Part shown: positions 44,786 to 53,500 of the stretch, piece after piece | Layout: each line of letters starts with the position of its first letter | Numbering within the stretch: the stretch's first letter is position 1 | Origin: SYIM01 sp041182885 | GTDB taxonomy: Bacteria; Pseudomonadota; Gammaproteobacteria; Burkholderiales; Burkholderiaceae_E | DNA: 64,000 nt | NCBI GenBank assembly: GCA_049423065.1 | Contig: JBMSQB010000007.1 | Coordinates: 1 to 64,000, forward strand | Direction: 5' to 3' | Notes under the pieces: model-generated | The model's input: the letters and a program-made list of their open reading frames with translations, nothing else | What the model was told of the DNA's origin: nothing | Databases searched by the model: none | Made by a program: the position numbers and the translations under genes

Positions 44786-45827
44786 GTAGGCAACTCACGC
44801 CGGTACGGTCCAGGTCACGCAGCGCCGCGTAGAGCTGTCGACCCGCCGCCTGCGGATCGGCCGGCTGCTCAAGCCAGACCGCGCAGGGCGCGGCGGGTTT
44901 GCGGCGCGACCATACAGCTGCGCTGAGCCCAGCGTGCGCAAGCGCCTCGAGCCGCGGGTCGATGGCCGAGGCGGACAGCATTTCGAGCGCGGTCCGTGGA
45001 GCGTAGTGCGCGGCCAGTGCACCCGACACCCTCGGACGAGCCTGATCCGGGGCGGCCAGACATCGACCCAGCACCCGCTCGATTTCCGAGCGGATGAGGC
45101 CGCCCGGCCTCAGCAGCGCAGGCGTACCACCCGACAGATCAACGATGGTCGACTCCAACCCCACGGCGCAGTCGCCACCGTCGAGGATGAGCGGCGCGTC
45201 GAGGCCGAGGTCGTCCAGGACATGCTGTGCGCGCGTGGGGCTGACGCGGCCGAACCGGTTGGCCGAGGGTGCCGCGATCGCCGACCCGCCGCGCGCCACA
45301 AACGCATCGAGCAACTGCATCGATACGGGATGCGCCGGCGCGCGCAGACCGATGGTGCGCTGACCGCCGCAGGCAGCGTCACAGGCCTCGGGCAATCGAT
45401 TGAGAATCAGCGTGAGTGGGCCCGGCCAGAAGGCGGCTGCCAGACGCTCGGCCTCGGCCGTCCAGTCTGCCCAGCGCCGGGCGGCGTCGCTGTCGCGTAC
45501 ATGCACGATCAACGGATGATCAGCCGGCCTGCCCTTGACCTGATAGATCTGCGCCACCGCCCGCGGGTTGCCGGCATCGCCACCCAGCCCGTAGACGGTT
45601 TCCGTGGGGAAGGCGACCAGCCGCCCCGCGATCAGCGCATCGGCAGCGCGTGCGATCGATGCCGGATCAGCGCTCAGAATCGGCCCGCCCGGACCGACCG
45701 GCCTGGACCGGTCTGCTGCCCGGCCAGCCGCTCGGTCGGCCTCTTGGCCTGCTGCCCGGTCGGCCTCTTGGTCTGCCGCCCGGTCAACCGCTCGGTCAGC
45801 TCCGCGGTCGGCCCCACGGTTGCTCAC
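44670..45827 (-). CDS. Threonylcarbamoyl-AMP synthase (Sua5/YrdC family) with repeat-encoded N-terminus
   Basis: This 385-residue protein makes the threonylcarbamoyl-adenylate used for the t6A modification of tRNA. The YrdC domain spans about 50-250: VAFPTETVYGLGGDA, QIYQVKGRPADHPLIVH, SANRFGRVSPT and GLESTIVDLSGG. The Sua5 C-terminal domain follows, with VSGALAAHYAPRT. From the GTG at 45827 (overlapping the purK stop) the first ~40 residues are nine tetrapeptide repeats of the R-A-x-D type. No in-frame ATG or GTG is obvious just before the domain. Confidence 0.88.
   Translation of the reverse strand: MSNRGADRGADRAVDRAADQEADRAAGQEADRAAGRAADRSRPVGPGGPILSADPASIARAADALIAGRLVAFPTETVYGLGGDAGNPRAVAQIYQVKGRPADHPLIVHVRDSDAARRWADWTAEAERLAAAFWPGPLTLILNRLPEACDAACGGQRTIGLRAPAHPVSMQLLDAFVARGGSAIAAPSANRFGRVSPTRAQHVLDDLGLDAPLILDGGDCAVGLESTIVDLSGGTPALLRPGGLIRSEIERVLGRCLAAPDQARPRVSGALAAHYAPRTALEMLSASAIDPRLEALAHAGLSAAVWSRRKPAAPCAVWLEQPADPQAAGRQLYAALRDLDRTGVSCLLIESAPPDEAWRAIDDRLGRAAVGSGSRADRLPHPSSD
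45711..45818 (-). repeat. 12-bp minisatellite (about nine units) at the 5' end of sua5
   Basis: In frame with sua5, nine tandem 12-base units encode residues 4-39, each a tetrapeptide such as RGAD, RAAD, QEAD or RAAG. Because 12 is divisible by three, unit gain or loss would change N-terminal length without breaking the frame. Confidence 0.75.
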
Positions 45828-47002
45828 TCGCGCATCCCCAGGAGTTCGATCGCGCGGCTGCAGGCCGCCCGTGTGGACGCTGCGTCATCGGCCACCAGCG
45901 TCAGGTGCCCCATCTTGCGGCCCGGCCGCGCCTGAGCCTTGCCGTAGAGATGTAGCTTTGCACCCGGCAACTCGCCCAATACGCGCGCCCAGTCGGGCTC
46001 ACGCTCGCTGCTGGGCGAGCCGCCGTTCCCAAACCACAGATCGCCCAGCAGGTTGAGCATCACCGCAGGGGCGAGCGCGCGCGTGTCGCCCAAGGGCAAT
46101 CCCGCCAGCACCCGGGCCTGCTGTTCGAACTGACTGGTGAGACTGGCATCGAGCGTCCAGTGGCCCGAGTTGTGGGGCCGTGGCGCCATTTCATTGACGC
46201 ACACAGAACCGTCCTGCAACACGAAAAATTCAATGCAGAGCACGCCCACATAGCGCATCCGTTCGGCGATTGCCCGAGCATCGGCAACCACCCGCGCAGC
46301 CACTCCGGACGGCACCTCGGCCGGTACCGTGGAGGTAAACAGAATGCCCTCGCGGTGCACATTGCGCGCCACCGGCCACACCACGCATCGACCATCAAAG
46401 CCACGCGCAAGCAGCACCGACACTTCGCACTGCAGGTCGACGCGCTTTTCCAGCACACAGGGAACCCGGCCAAGGGTCTCGAACGCCCGGGCGGCTTCCT
46501 CGGCAGAGGCCACACGTACCTGGCCCTTGCCGTCGTAGCCTAGCCGCGCGGCCTTCAGAATGCCGGGGAAAAGATGGACATCGGCATGCGAACAATCATC
46601 GGATGAACGGATCTCGGCGTAAGGTGCCGTGGCGATCCCGGCGCTGCGCACAAACGCTTTTTCGGCGATCCGGTCCTGCGCAATCGCAACCGACGCACCG
46701 TCGGGGCTCACCACCCCGCGGGCGGCCAGGAAATCGAGTGACGCAGCGGGCACGTTTTCAAATTCGGTCGTGACCGCCGAACATTGCACCGCCAGTTCGG
46801 CAAGCGCGGCCGTGTCGGCATAGTCGGCGCGAAGGTGCCGATCGGCGACCGCTGCAGCGGGGCCGAGCGCATCGGGATCGAGTACGCACACCCGATAACC
46901 CAACGCCTGCGCGGCCTGCGCGAACATGCGACCGAGTTGGCCGCCGCCCAAAAGCCCGAGCCAGCTGCGCGGCGCAAGCGGCCGCTGGGGGCGTTCGCTC
47001 AC
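45824..47002 (-). CDS. purK: 5-(carboxyamino)imidazole ribonucleotide synthase PurK
   Basis: This 392-residue ATP-grasp enzyme carboxylates AIR in purine synthesis. LGLLGGGQLGRMFAQAAQAL opens it, followed by the ATP-grasp stretch LGYDGKGQVRVASAEEA and the C-terminal VNEMAPRPHNSGHWT block. The start is GTG at 47002, overlapping the purE stop by 4 bases. It is coupled to sua5 downstream in the same way. Confidence 0.96.
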   Translation of the reverse strand: MSERPQRPLAPRSWLGLLGGGQLGRMFAQAAQALGYRVCVLDPDALGPAAAVADRHLRADYADTAALAELAVQCSAVTTEFENVPAASLDFLAARGVVSPDGASVAIAQDRIAEKAFVRSAGIATAPYAEIRSSDDCSHADVHLFPGILKAARLGYDGKGQVRVASAEEAARAFETLGRVPCVLEKRVDLQCEVSVLLARGFDGRCVVWPVARNVHREGILFTSTVPAEVPSGVAARVVADARAIAERMRYVGVLCIEFFVLQDGSVCVNEMAPRPHNSGHWTLDASLTSQFEQQARVLAGLPLGDTRALAPAVMLNLLGDLWFGNGGSPSSEREPDWARVLGELPGAKLHLYGKAQARPGRKMGHLTLVADDAASTRAACSRAIELLGMRE

Positions 47003-47538
47003 TGACCCGGAGGCGGCAGCACCATGCCGCGCGCCGCAGCGTTTTGGGCAGCACGAAACGCTTCAAGCCGGGCGGCGAGTGCCGAATCGGTGGTGGCGAG
47101 CGTGGCAATGGCATGCAGCGCCGCATTGGCCGCCCCCGCCTCGCCAATGGCAAAGGTGGCAACGGGCACCCCACGCGGCATCTGAACGATGGAAAGCAGC
47201 GAGTCTTCGCCCCGCAGATAGCGCGATGGCACCGGCACACCGAACACCGGAACGATGGTCTTGGCTGCCAGCATGCCGGGCAGGTGGGCCGCCCCGCCCG
47301 CGCCCGCAATGATTGCGCGCAGCCCGCGCGCACGCGCGGTCTCGGCATAGTGGAACATTTCATCGGGCATGCGGTGGGCCGAGACCACCTGCGCCTCGTG
47401 CGGAACGCCGAATTCCTCCAGCACCGCGACCGCGTGGCGCATGACCTCCCAGTCGCTGGCCGAGCCCATGACCACACCCACGCAGACGTCTTTCACACCC
47501 GCCGCGCCTCTCGCAACGCGCTGGTCAGACTCAGCCAA
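46999..47538 (-). CDS. purE: N5-carboxyaminoimidazole ribonucleotide mutase PurE
   Basis: This protein of about 179 residues has the class I PurE core VGVVMGSASDWEVM, VSAHRMPDEMFHYAE and AGAGGAAHLPGMLAAKT. It converts N5-CAIR to CAIR. The TTG at 47538, with GGGAG 6 bases upstream and overlapping purC by 8 bases, is the best-supported start; a GTG at 47496 gives the more usual 165 residues and is possible. Confidence 0.95.
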   Translation of the reverse strand: MAESDQRVARGAAGVKDVCVGVVMGSASDWEVMRHAVAVLEEFGVPHEAQVVSAHRMPDEMFHYAETARARGLRAIIAGAGGAAHLPGMLAAKTIVPVFGVPVPSRYLRGEDSLLSIVQMPRGVPVATFAIGEAGAANAALHAIATLATTDSALAARLEAFRAAQNAAARGMVLPPPGQ

Positions 47539-48430
47539 GGCGCTCTCCCGTGAGGCGCCAAAGTGCTTCGCGGTATTTGTCGGCGGTTTGTGCGATGACC
47601 TGTGCGGGCAAGGGCGGAGCCGGCGGGCGCTTGCCCCAGCCGCTGAGGGTTTCAAGGTAATCGCGCACGAACTGCTTGTCGTAGGACGGAGGCGATTGAC
47701 CCACCTGGTACTGATCGGCTGGCCAGAATCGCGACGAGTCAGCCGTGAGCACTTCGTCCATCAGGTAGAGCGTATCGTTGGCGTCGAGCCCAAACTCGAA
47801 TTTGGTGTCTGCAATGATGATGCCGCGCTCGGCCGCATAGGCGTTTGCCCGGCGATAGAGTTCGAGGCTGATTTCGCGAATCCGCCTGGCAAGCGGCTCG
47901 CCCACGCGCACCACCATCTCGTCGAACGAAATGTTCTCGTCGTGCTCGCCCAGTTCGGCCTTGGCAGCCGGGGTGAAGATGGGCTCGGGAAGCTTCTCTG
48001 CCATGCGCAGACCCGCGGGCAGCGCAATGCCACAGACGCCACCGGATTGCTGGTAGTCCTTCCAGCCCGAGCCGATCAGATACCCCCGCACCACCGCTTC
48101 GACCAGGATCGGACGCAGCCGCCGAACCACCATGGACCGTTCGGCCACCTGCCCGCGCTCGGACTCCGCCACCACCGCTTCCGGCCGCTGATCGAGCAGA
48201 TGGTTGGGCACCACATCGCCAAGCTTCTTCAGCCAGAAGAGCGTCATGCGATTGAGCACACGCCCCTTGTCGGGAATGGGCTCACCCATCACCACATCAA
48301 AGGCCGACAGGCGATCGGTGGTCACGATCAGCAACCGGTCCTCTCCGACCGCGTAGTTGTCGCGAACCTTGCCGCGACCGAGCAGCGGCAGCGACTGGAG
48401 CGTGGACTGGTGAAGCGGAGCGGAGCTCAT
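47531..48430 (-). CDS. purC: Phosphoribosylaminoimidazole-succinocarboxamide synthase PurC
   Basis: This 299-residue enzyme joins aspartate to CAIR in purine synthesis. LLGRGKVRDNYAVGEDRLLI, DRLSAFDVVMGEPIPDKGRV, and IIIADTKFEFGLDAND are conserved blocks. The longer relative of E. coli PurC seen in many proteobacteria has this size. The ATG at 48430 lies 28 bases after the fba stop. Confidence 0.96.
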   Translation of the reverse strand: MSSAPLHQSTLQSLPLLGRGKVRDNYAVGEDRLLIVTTDRLSAFDVVMGEPIPDKGRVLNRMTLFWLKKLGDVVPNHLLDQRPEAVVAESERGQVAERSMVVRRLRPILVEAVVRGYLIGSGWKDYQQSGGVCGIALPAGLRMAEKLPEPIFTPAAKAELGEHDENISFDEMVVRVGEPLARRIREISLELYRRANAYAAERGIIIADTKFEFGLDANDTLYLMDEVLTADSSRFWPADQYQVGQSPPSYDKQFVRDYLETLSGWGKRPPAPPLPAQVIAQTADKYREALWRLTGERLG

Positions 48431-48458
48431 GAGGACAGCGCCTTGATGGGATGACGCC

Positions 48459-49523
48459 TCAGTGGACCGCCTGCGCGAGGTCACCGCTCGCGTAGCGGCT
48501 GACCATGACCGACAGCGACACCGGACGAATACGACTGCCCCGGCCTTCGCAGCTGAACTCGCGATAGCGCTGCAGGCAGATGCGGCGCGCGGCCTCGCGA
48601 GCCGGCTTGAGATATTCGCGGGGGTCGAACTTGTCGGGATGCTCAGCCATGAAACGGCGGATTGCACCGGTCATGGCGAGCCGGATGTCGGTGTCGATAT
48701 TGATCTTGCGAACCCCGTGGCGGATCGCCTCCTGGATTTCCTCGACCGGCACGCCGTAGGTTTCCTTCATGGCGCCGCCAAACTGGCGAATTTCAGCGAG
48801 CAGGTCCTGGGGAACGGACGACGAGCCATGCATGACCAGATGCGTATTGGGGATGCGGGCGTGAATTTCGCGGACGCGACCGATGGCAAGCGTTTCGCCA
48901 GTGGGCTTGCGCGAGAATTTGTAGGCGCCATGCGAGGTGCCGATCGCGATCGCAAGCGCATCCACCTGAGTCTGCCGAACGAAGTCGGCCGCCTGCTCGG
49001 GGTCGGTGAGCAGCTGCTCGCGGGTCATGGTGCCCTCGGCACCGTGACCGTCTTCCTTGTCGCCCTTCATGGTTTCGAGTGAGCCCAGGCAGCCGAGCTC
49101 GCCCTCCACAGTGATGCCGAGCGCGTGCGCCATGTCGACCACCTTGCGGGTGACCTCCACGTTGTAGTCGTAGCTCGCGATGGTTTTGCCGTCTTCGCGC
49201 AGCGACCCGTCCATCATGACCGAAGAGAACCCGAGGTCGATCGCACCGCGGCAGATATCGGGCGACTGCCCGTGATCCTGATGCATGACCACGGGCACCT
49301 TGGGATACGCCTCGATGGCCGCCTCGATGAGATGCTTCAGGAACGCCTCGCCAGCGTATTTCCGCGCGCCAGCCGAGGCCTGCATGATCACCGGGGCATC
49401 AAGCTCGGCGGCAGCCGACATGATCGCCTGCACCTGCTCAAGGTTGTTGACGTTGAACGCCGGGATTCCATAGCCATTTTCGGCAGCGTCATCGAGTAGC
49501 TGCCGCATCGAAACCAGGGGCAT
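48459..49523 (-). CDS. fba: Fructose-bisphosphate aldolase, class II
   Basis: This 354-residue zinc aldolase interconverts fructose-1,6-bisphosphate and triose phosphates. VPVVMHQDHGQSPDICRGAI holds a zinc ligand and SSVMMDGSLREDGKTI and GSSSVPQDLLAEIRQFGG match the Calvin-type class IIB enzymes, with INIDTDIRLAMTGAIRR near the end. It heads the fba-purC-purE-purK-sua5 run and is divergent from pyk by 210 bases. Confidence 0.95.
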   Translation of the reverse strand: MPLVSMRQLLDDAAENGYGIPAFNVNNLEQVQAIMSAAAELDAPVIMQASAGARKYAGEAFLKHLIEAAIEAYPKVPVVMHQDHGQSPDICRGAIDLGFSSVMMDGSLREDGKTIASYDYNVEVTRKVVDMAHALGITVEGELGCLGSLETMKGDKEDGHGAEGTMTREQLLTDPEQAADFVRQTQVDALAIAIGTSHGAYKFSRKPTGETLAIGRVREIHARIPNTHLVMHGSSSVPQDLLAEIRQFGGAMKETYGVPVEEIQEAIRHGVRKINIDTDIRLAMTGAIRRFMAEHPDKFDPREYLKPAREAARRICLQRYREFSCEGRGSRIRPVSLSVMVSRYASGDLAQAVH

Positions 49524-49733
49524 GGGGACGACTCCTTGGGCACTGTTGGGGGATAACCCGCAATTATCGCCTAACTGCGTGCCAGACGCTTCACGACGGT
49601 CGCGCGGCCCCGGGGTATCGGTTCCCGCTCTTCGCCCACCGCGCAACCCTGCAAAAAGACAAGGCGAAGTCGGTGTCTCTCATGCAGAATAGCCTCACCG
49701 GGCCGAGCCGCCCATTGCCCAGTCGAGGCCTTC

Positions 49734-51170
49734 GTGAGCAGACCCGTTCCCCGTGCCACCAAAATTGTTGCGACGCTTGGGCCCGCGTCGTCCTCGCCCG
49801 AGGTGCTCGAGCGCATGATCCGCGCCGGCGTCGATGTGGTTCGGATGAATTTTTCGCATGGCAGCGCAGCCGCACATACCGAAACCGTGGCACTGGTGCG
49901 GCGTATCGCCGAGCAGTGCGGACGGGGAATCGGGGTGCTCGCAGACCTTCAGGGGCCGAAGATCCGCATCGGCAAATTCGCCGAGGGCAAGATATCGCTC
50001 GAGCCCGGCATGCCCTTTGCCTTCGACACCGACTGCACGCTGGGCGACATCGCTCAGGTCGGACTCGACTACAAGGAACTGGTCAACGATGTCCGGGCGA
50101 ACGACACCCTGCTCCTGAATGATGGTCGCATGGTGATGAAGGTCGACCGGGTTCACGCCAACCGTATCGAATGTACGGTTGTGGTGGGCGGCGTCCTGTC
50201 CGACCGCAAGGGCATCAACCGTCAGGGCGGCGGCTTGTCGGCGCCGGCGCTGACGGCAAAGGACATGGACGACATCCGCACCGCGACGGCATTCGGGGCT
50301 GATTTCATCGCCGTCTCGTTTCCGAAGAATGCCGCCGACATGTACATGGCACGCGAACTCGCGCGGGCGTCTGGCGGCAAGGCGCTCATGATCGCCAAGA
50401 TCGAACGCTACGAGGCAATCGACAACCTGGAAGAGATCCTGAAGGCATCCGACGGCATCATGGTCGCGCGCGGCGATCTGGCGGTTGAAGTGGGCGATGC
50501 CACGGTGCCGGCGCTTCAGAAAAAAATGATCCGGATGGCGCGCGAACACAACCGTCTCACCATCACTGCCACCCAGATGATGGAATCGATGATCGAGTCG
50601 CCTGTTCCGACCCGCGCTGAAGTCTCCGATGTGGCCAATGCAGTGCTCGATGGCACCGACGCGGTCATGCTGTCAGCCGAGACGGCCGCCGGGAAATATC
50701 CGGTTGAAACCATCGAGGCCATGGCGCGCGTCTGCTTCGAGGCCGACCGCTCGCAGAACACACGGCTCGATGGCGAGTTCCTCAACCGCACCTTCACCCG
50801 GATCGACCAGTCAATTGCAATGAGTGCGCTGTTTGTCGCATCGCATCTGAAGGTCAAGGCGATCGCTGCGCTCACCCAGTCGGGTTCCACCGCGCTGTGG
50901 GCCTCTCGCCTCGATTCCGGCGTGCCTGTCTATGCGCTCACCCCCGAAGAAAGCAGCCGCCGCCGCATGTGCCTCTATCGCGAGGTGCATCCGCTGATGA
51001 TGCGCTATGAGTCGGTCGATCGTGAACTGCTTCTGCGCGAAGCCGAGGAGCTGCTCCTGCGCGAGGGCGTCGTGGAAAAGGGCGACCTGCTGGTGATCAC
51101 GATCGGCGAGCCGATCGGAAAATCGGGCGGCACCAACACCATGAAGATTGTGCGGGTGGGCGAACACTGA
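49734..51170 (+). CDS. pyk: Pyruvate kinase
   Basis: This 478-residue enzyme transfers phosphate from phosphoenolpyruvate to ADP. TKIVATLGPASSSPEVLERM, VVRMNFSHGS, VLADLQGPKIRIG, MIAKIERYEAIDNLEEIL, MVARGDLAVEVG and TATQMMESMI are diagnostic. The C-terminal effector domain is complete. The GTG at 49734 with GAGG upstream is used. Confidence 0.97.
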   Translation: MSRPVPRATKIVATLGPASSSPEVLERMIRAGVDVVRMNFSHGSAAAHTETVALVRRIAEQCGRGIGVLADLQGPKIRIGKFAEGKISLEPGMPFAFDTDCTLGDIAQVGLDYKELVNDVRANDTLLLNDGRMVMKVDRVHANRIECTVVVGGVLSDRKGINRQGGGLSAPALTAKDMDDIRTATAFGADFIAVSFPKNAADMYMARELARASGGKALMIAKIERYEAIDNLEEILKASDGIMVARGDLAVEVGDATVPALQKKMIRMAREHNRLTITATQMMESMIESPVPTRAEVSDVANAVLDGTDAVMLSAETAAGKYPVETIEAMARVCFEADRSQNTRLDGEFLNRTFTRIDQSIAMSALFVASHLKVKAIAALTQSGSTALWASRLDSGVPVYALTPEESSRRRMCLYREVHPLMMRYESVDRELLLREAEELLLREGVVEKGDLLVITIGEPIGKSGGTNTMKIVRVGEH

Positions 51171-51174
51171 GCCG

Positions 51175-51209
51175 GGCCTGACGCACCGCACGGCGTGGCG
51201 CGTCGGGCC
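51175..51209. terminator. GC-rich hairpin between convergent pyk and pgk
   Basis: GGCCTGACGC and GCGTCGGGCC pair over 10 positions (one G-T wobble) around a 15-base loop, 4 bases after the pyk stop. No T-run. Probably a shared end structure for both convergent transcripts. Confidence 0.4.
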
Positions 51210-51243
51210 GTTGGGGGCGGTGATCGCTCGGCGATAAAGCAGG

Positions 51244-52428
51244 TCAGCTCGCGTGCCGCGCCGCGAGCGCCGCCACCGCGGGCAGGGTTCGCCCCTCGAG
51301 AAACTCGAGGAAAGCGCCACCTCCCGTGGAAATGTAATCGACCCGATCGGTGACCCCGAACTTCGCGATGGCGGCGAGCGTATCGCCGCCCCCCGCAATC
51401 GAGAACGCTTTCGAGTCGGCAATCGCCCGCGCGATGGTTTGCGTGCCGTGCGAGAAGCTTTCGAATTCGAAGACGCCAACCGGTCCATTCCAGACAATGG
51501 TGCCGGCCTGCCTCAACCGCTCGGCCAGGGTGGCCGCTGTCGCGGGACCAATGTCAAGAATCATGTCGGCGTCGGTCACATCGGTGGCCCGCCTGATGGT
51601 GGCCGGCGCATCGGCCGCGAAGGTGGGCGCGCAGACCACGTCAACGGGTATGGGCACCTGCGCACCCCGTGCAGCCATCAGGTCAATGATGCTGCGCGCT
51701 TCGTGAAGGAGGTCGCGCTCGGCAAGCGATTTTCCGATCGGCAACCCAGCCGCCAGCATGAAGGTATTGGCAATCCCGCCGCCCACAATCAGCTGATCGA
51801 CGCGGGCGGCAAGCGACTTGAGGATGGTGAGCTTGGTGGACACCTTGGAGCCGGCAACGATCGCCACCAGCGGTCGTCGGGGGTCGCCCAGCGCCCGCCC
51901 CAGTGCATCGAGTTCAGCCGCAAGCAGCGGCCCCGCACAGGCAACCGGCGCAAACCGCGCCATGCCGTGCGTGGTGGCTTCGGCACGATGTGCGGTGCCA
52001 AAGGCATCGTTCACATAAATGTCGCAGAGCGCGGCCATCTTGCGGGCGAGCGCCTCGTCGTCTTTTTTCTCACCCTTGTTGCAACGGCAATTCTCAAGGA
52101 GCAGCACTTCGCCCGGCTGCACCGTGAATGCACCATCGACCCAGTTGGCCTTCAGCGGCACCGGCCGGCCGAGCAGTTCGGCCATGCGGGCTGCAATCGG
52201 GGCGAGCGAATCATCGGGCTTCAACTCGCCTTCGGTGGGACGCCCCAGGTGCGAGGTGACCATGACCGCGGCGCCGGCCTCCAGACAGTGCCGGATCGCG
52301 GGCAGCGACGCCCGGATCCGCGTGTCGTCGGTGATGGCAAGCGAATCGTCCTGCGGAACATTGAGATCGGCACGGATGAAGACCCGCTTGCCGGCCAGAT
52401 CAAGATCGGTGAGGCGCCTGAACTGCAT
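51244..52428 (-). CDS. pgk: Phosphoglycerate kinase
   Basis: This 394-residue glycolytic and gluconeogenic enzyme has GKRVFIRADLNVPQDD at the N-terminus, VMVTSHLGRPTEG, ENCRCNKGEKKDD, VAIVAGSKVSTKLTIL, and the C-terminal FSIAGGGDTLAAI with STGGGAFLEFLEG. All are conserved. It starts 3 bases after the gap stop, so it is co-transcribed with gap and tkt. Confidence 0.97.
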   Translation of the reverse strand: MQFRRLTDLDLAGKRVFIRADLNVPQDDSLAITDDTRIRASLPAIRHCLEAGAAVMVTSHLGRPTEGELKPDDSLAPIAARMAELLGRPVPLKANWVDGAFTVQPGEVLLLENCRCNKGEKKDDEALARKMAALCDIYVNDAFGTAHRAEATTHGMARFAPVACAGPLLAAELDALGRALGDPRRPLVAIVAGSKVSTKLTILKSLAARVDQLIVGGGIANTFMLAAGLPIGKSLAERDLLHEARSIIDLMAARGAQVPIPVDVVCAPTFAADAPATIRRATDVTDADMILDIGPATAATLAERLRQAGTIVWNGPVGVFEFESFSHGTQTIARAIADSKAFSIAGGGDTLAAIAKFGVTDRVDYISTGGGAFLEFLEGRTLPAVAALAARHAS

Positions 52429-52431
52429 GGT

Positions 52432-53442
52432 TCAGCGCGCGTTCATGAGTGCGACCGTGGTGTCGAGCATCCGGTTCGAGAAGCCCCACTCGTTGTCGTA
52501 CCAGCTGCTGACTTTCACCAGGCGACCCGACACCTTGGTGAGGGTGGCATCGAAGGTGCTGGAGGCCGGGTTGTGGTTGAAGTCGACAGAAACCAGTTGT
52601 TCCTCGGTGTAGGCGAGCACGCCCTTCAGCGCCCCTTCCGCAGCCTCTTTCATGATGGCATTCACCTCGGCCACGGTCGTGTCGCGTGCCGCAACAAACG
52701 AGAGATCGACCACCGACACGTTGATGGTCGGCACGCGCATGGCATAGCCATCGAGCCGACCATTCAGTTCCGGCAGCACCAGCCCGACCGCGGCAGCGGC
52801 GCCGGTCTTGGTGGGGATCATCGACATGGTGGCCGAGCGCGCCCGGCGGAGATCCTCGTGGTAGACGTCGGTGAGCACCTGATCGTTGGTGTAGGCGTGA
52901 ATGGTGGTCATGAGACCGTTCAGCAGGCCAATCCGGTCATGGAGGGGCTTGACCACCGGCGCGAGGCAGTTGGTGGTGCAGGAGGCATTGGAAATCACGG
53001 TGTGCGAGGCACGCAGCACATCATGATTGACGCCGTAGACCACGGTCGCGTCAACATCCTTGCCACCCGGCGCCGAGATCACGACTTTTTTCGCGCCACC
53101 GCTGAGGTGTGCCGACGCCTTTTCCTTGCTCGTGAAGAAGCCTGTGCACTCGAGCACCACGTCAACGCCCAGTTCGCCCCAGGGCAACGCCGCCGGGTTG
53201 CGATTGGAAAGCACCCGGATGCGGTCGCCATTGACCACGATGGAATCGCCATCCACCGTGACGGTGCCCGGGAACCGGCCGTGCGCCGTGTCGTACTGGG
53301 TGAGATGGGCGTTGATCTTTGCATCGCCCAGATCGTTGATCGCGACGATTTCGATGGGGTGCTTTTTTCCGCCCTCATAGTGGGCCCGGAGGATGTTGCG
53401 CCCGATTCGGCCATAGCCGTTGATCGCGACTCGAATGGTCAT
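52432..53442 (-). CDS. gap: Glyceraldehyde-3-phosphate dehydrogenase (type I)
   Basis: This 336-residue enzyme has INGYGRIGRNILRAH for NAD binding, the catalytic SNASCTTNCLAPVVKPL with the active-site cysteine, RRARSATMSMIPTKTGAA, and the C-terminal WYDNEWGFSNRM. A strong AGGGAG site precedes the ATG at 53442. It follows tkt by 58 bases. Confidence 0.97.
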   Translation of the reverse strand: MTIRVAINGYGRIGRNILRAHYEGGKKHPIEIVAINDLGDAKINAHLTQYDTAHGRFPGTVTVDGDSIVVNGDRIRVLSNRNPAALPWGELGVDVVLECTGFFTSKEKASAHLSGGAKKVVISAPGGKDVDATVVYGVNHDVLRASHTVISNASCTTNCLAPVVKPLHDRIGLLNGLMTTIHAYTNDQVLTDVYHEDLRRARSATMSMIPTKTGAAAAVGLVLPELNGRLDGYAMRVPTINVSVVDLSFVAARDTTVAEVNAIMKEAAEGALKGVLAYTEEQLVSVDFNHNPASSTFDATLTKVSGRLVKVSSWYDNEWGFSNRMLDTTVALMNAR

Positions 53443-53500
53443 CGAAAATTCTCCCTGATGAGCAATGACATGGATGTGAAAGGATGAGGGCGCCTGACGT

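Noticed and set aside
51253..53487. Open frame of 744 codons antisense to pgk and gap
   Set aside because: It spans two intact glycolytic genes and their junction, has no recognisable domain and shows the low-complexity composition of shadow frames.
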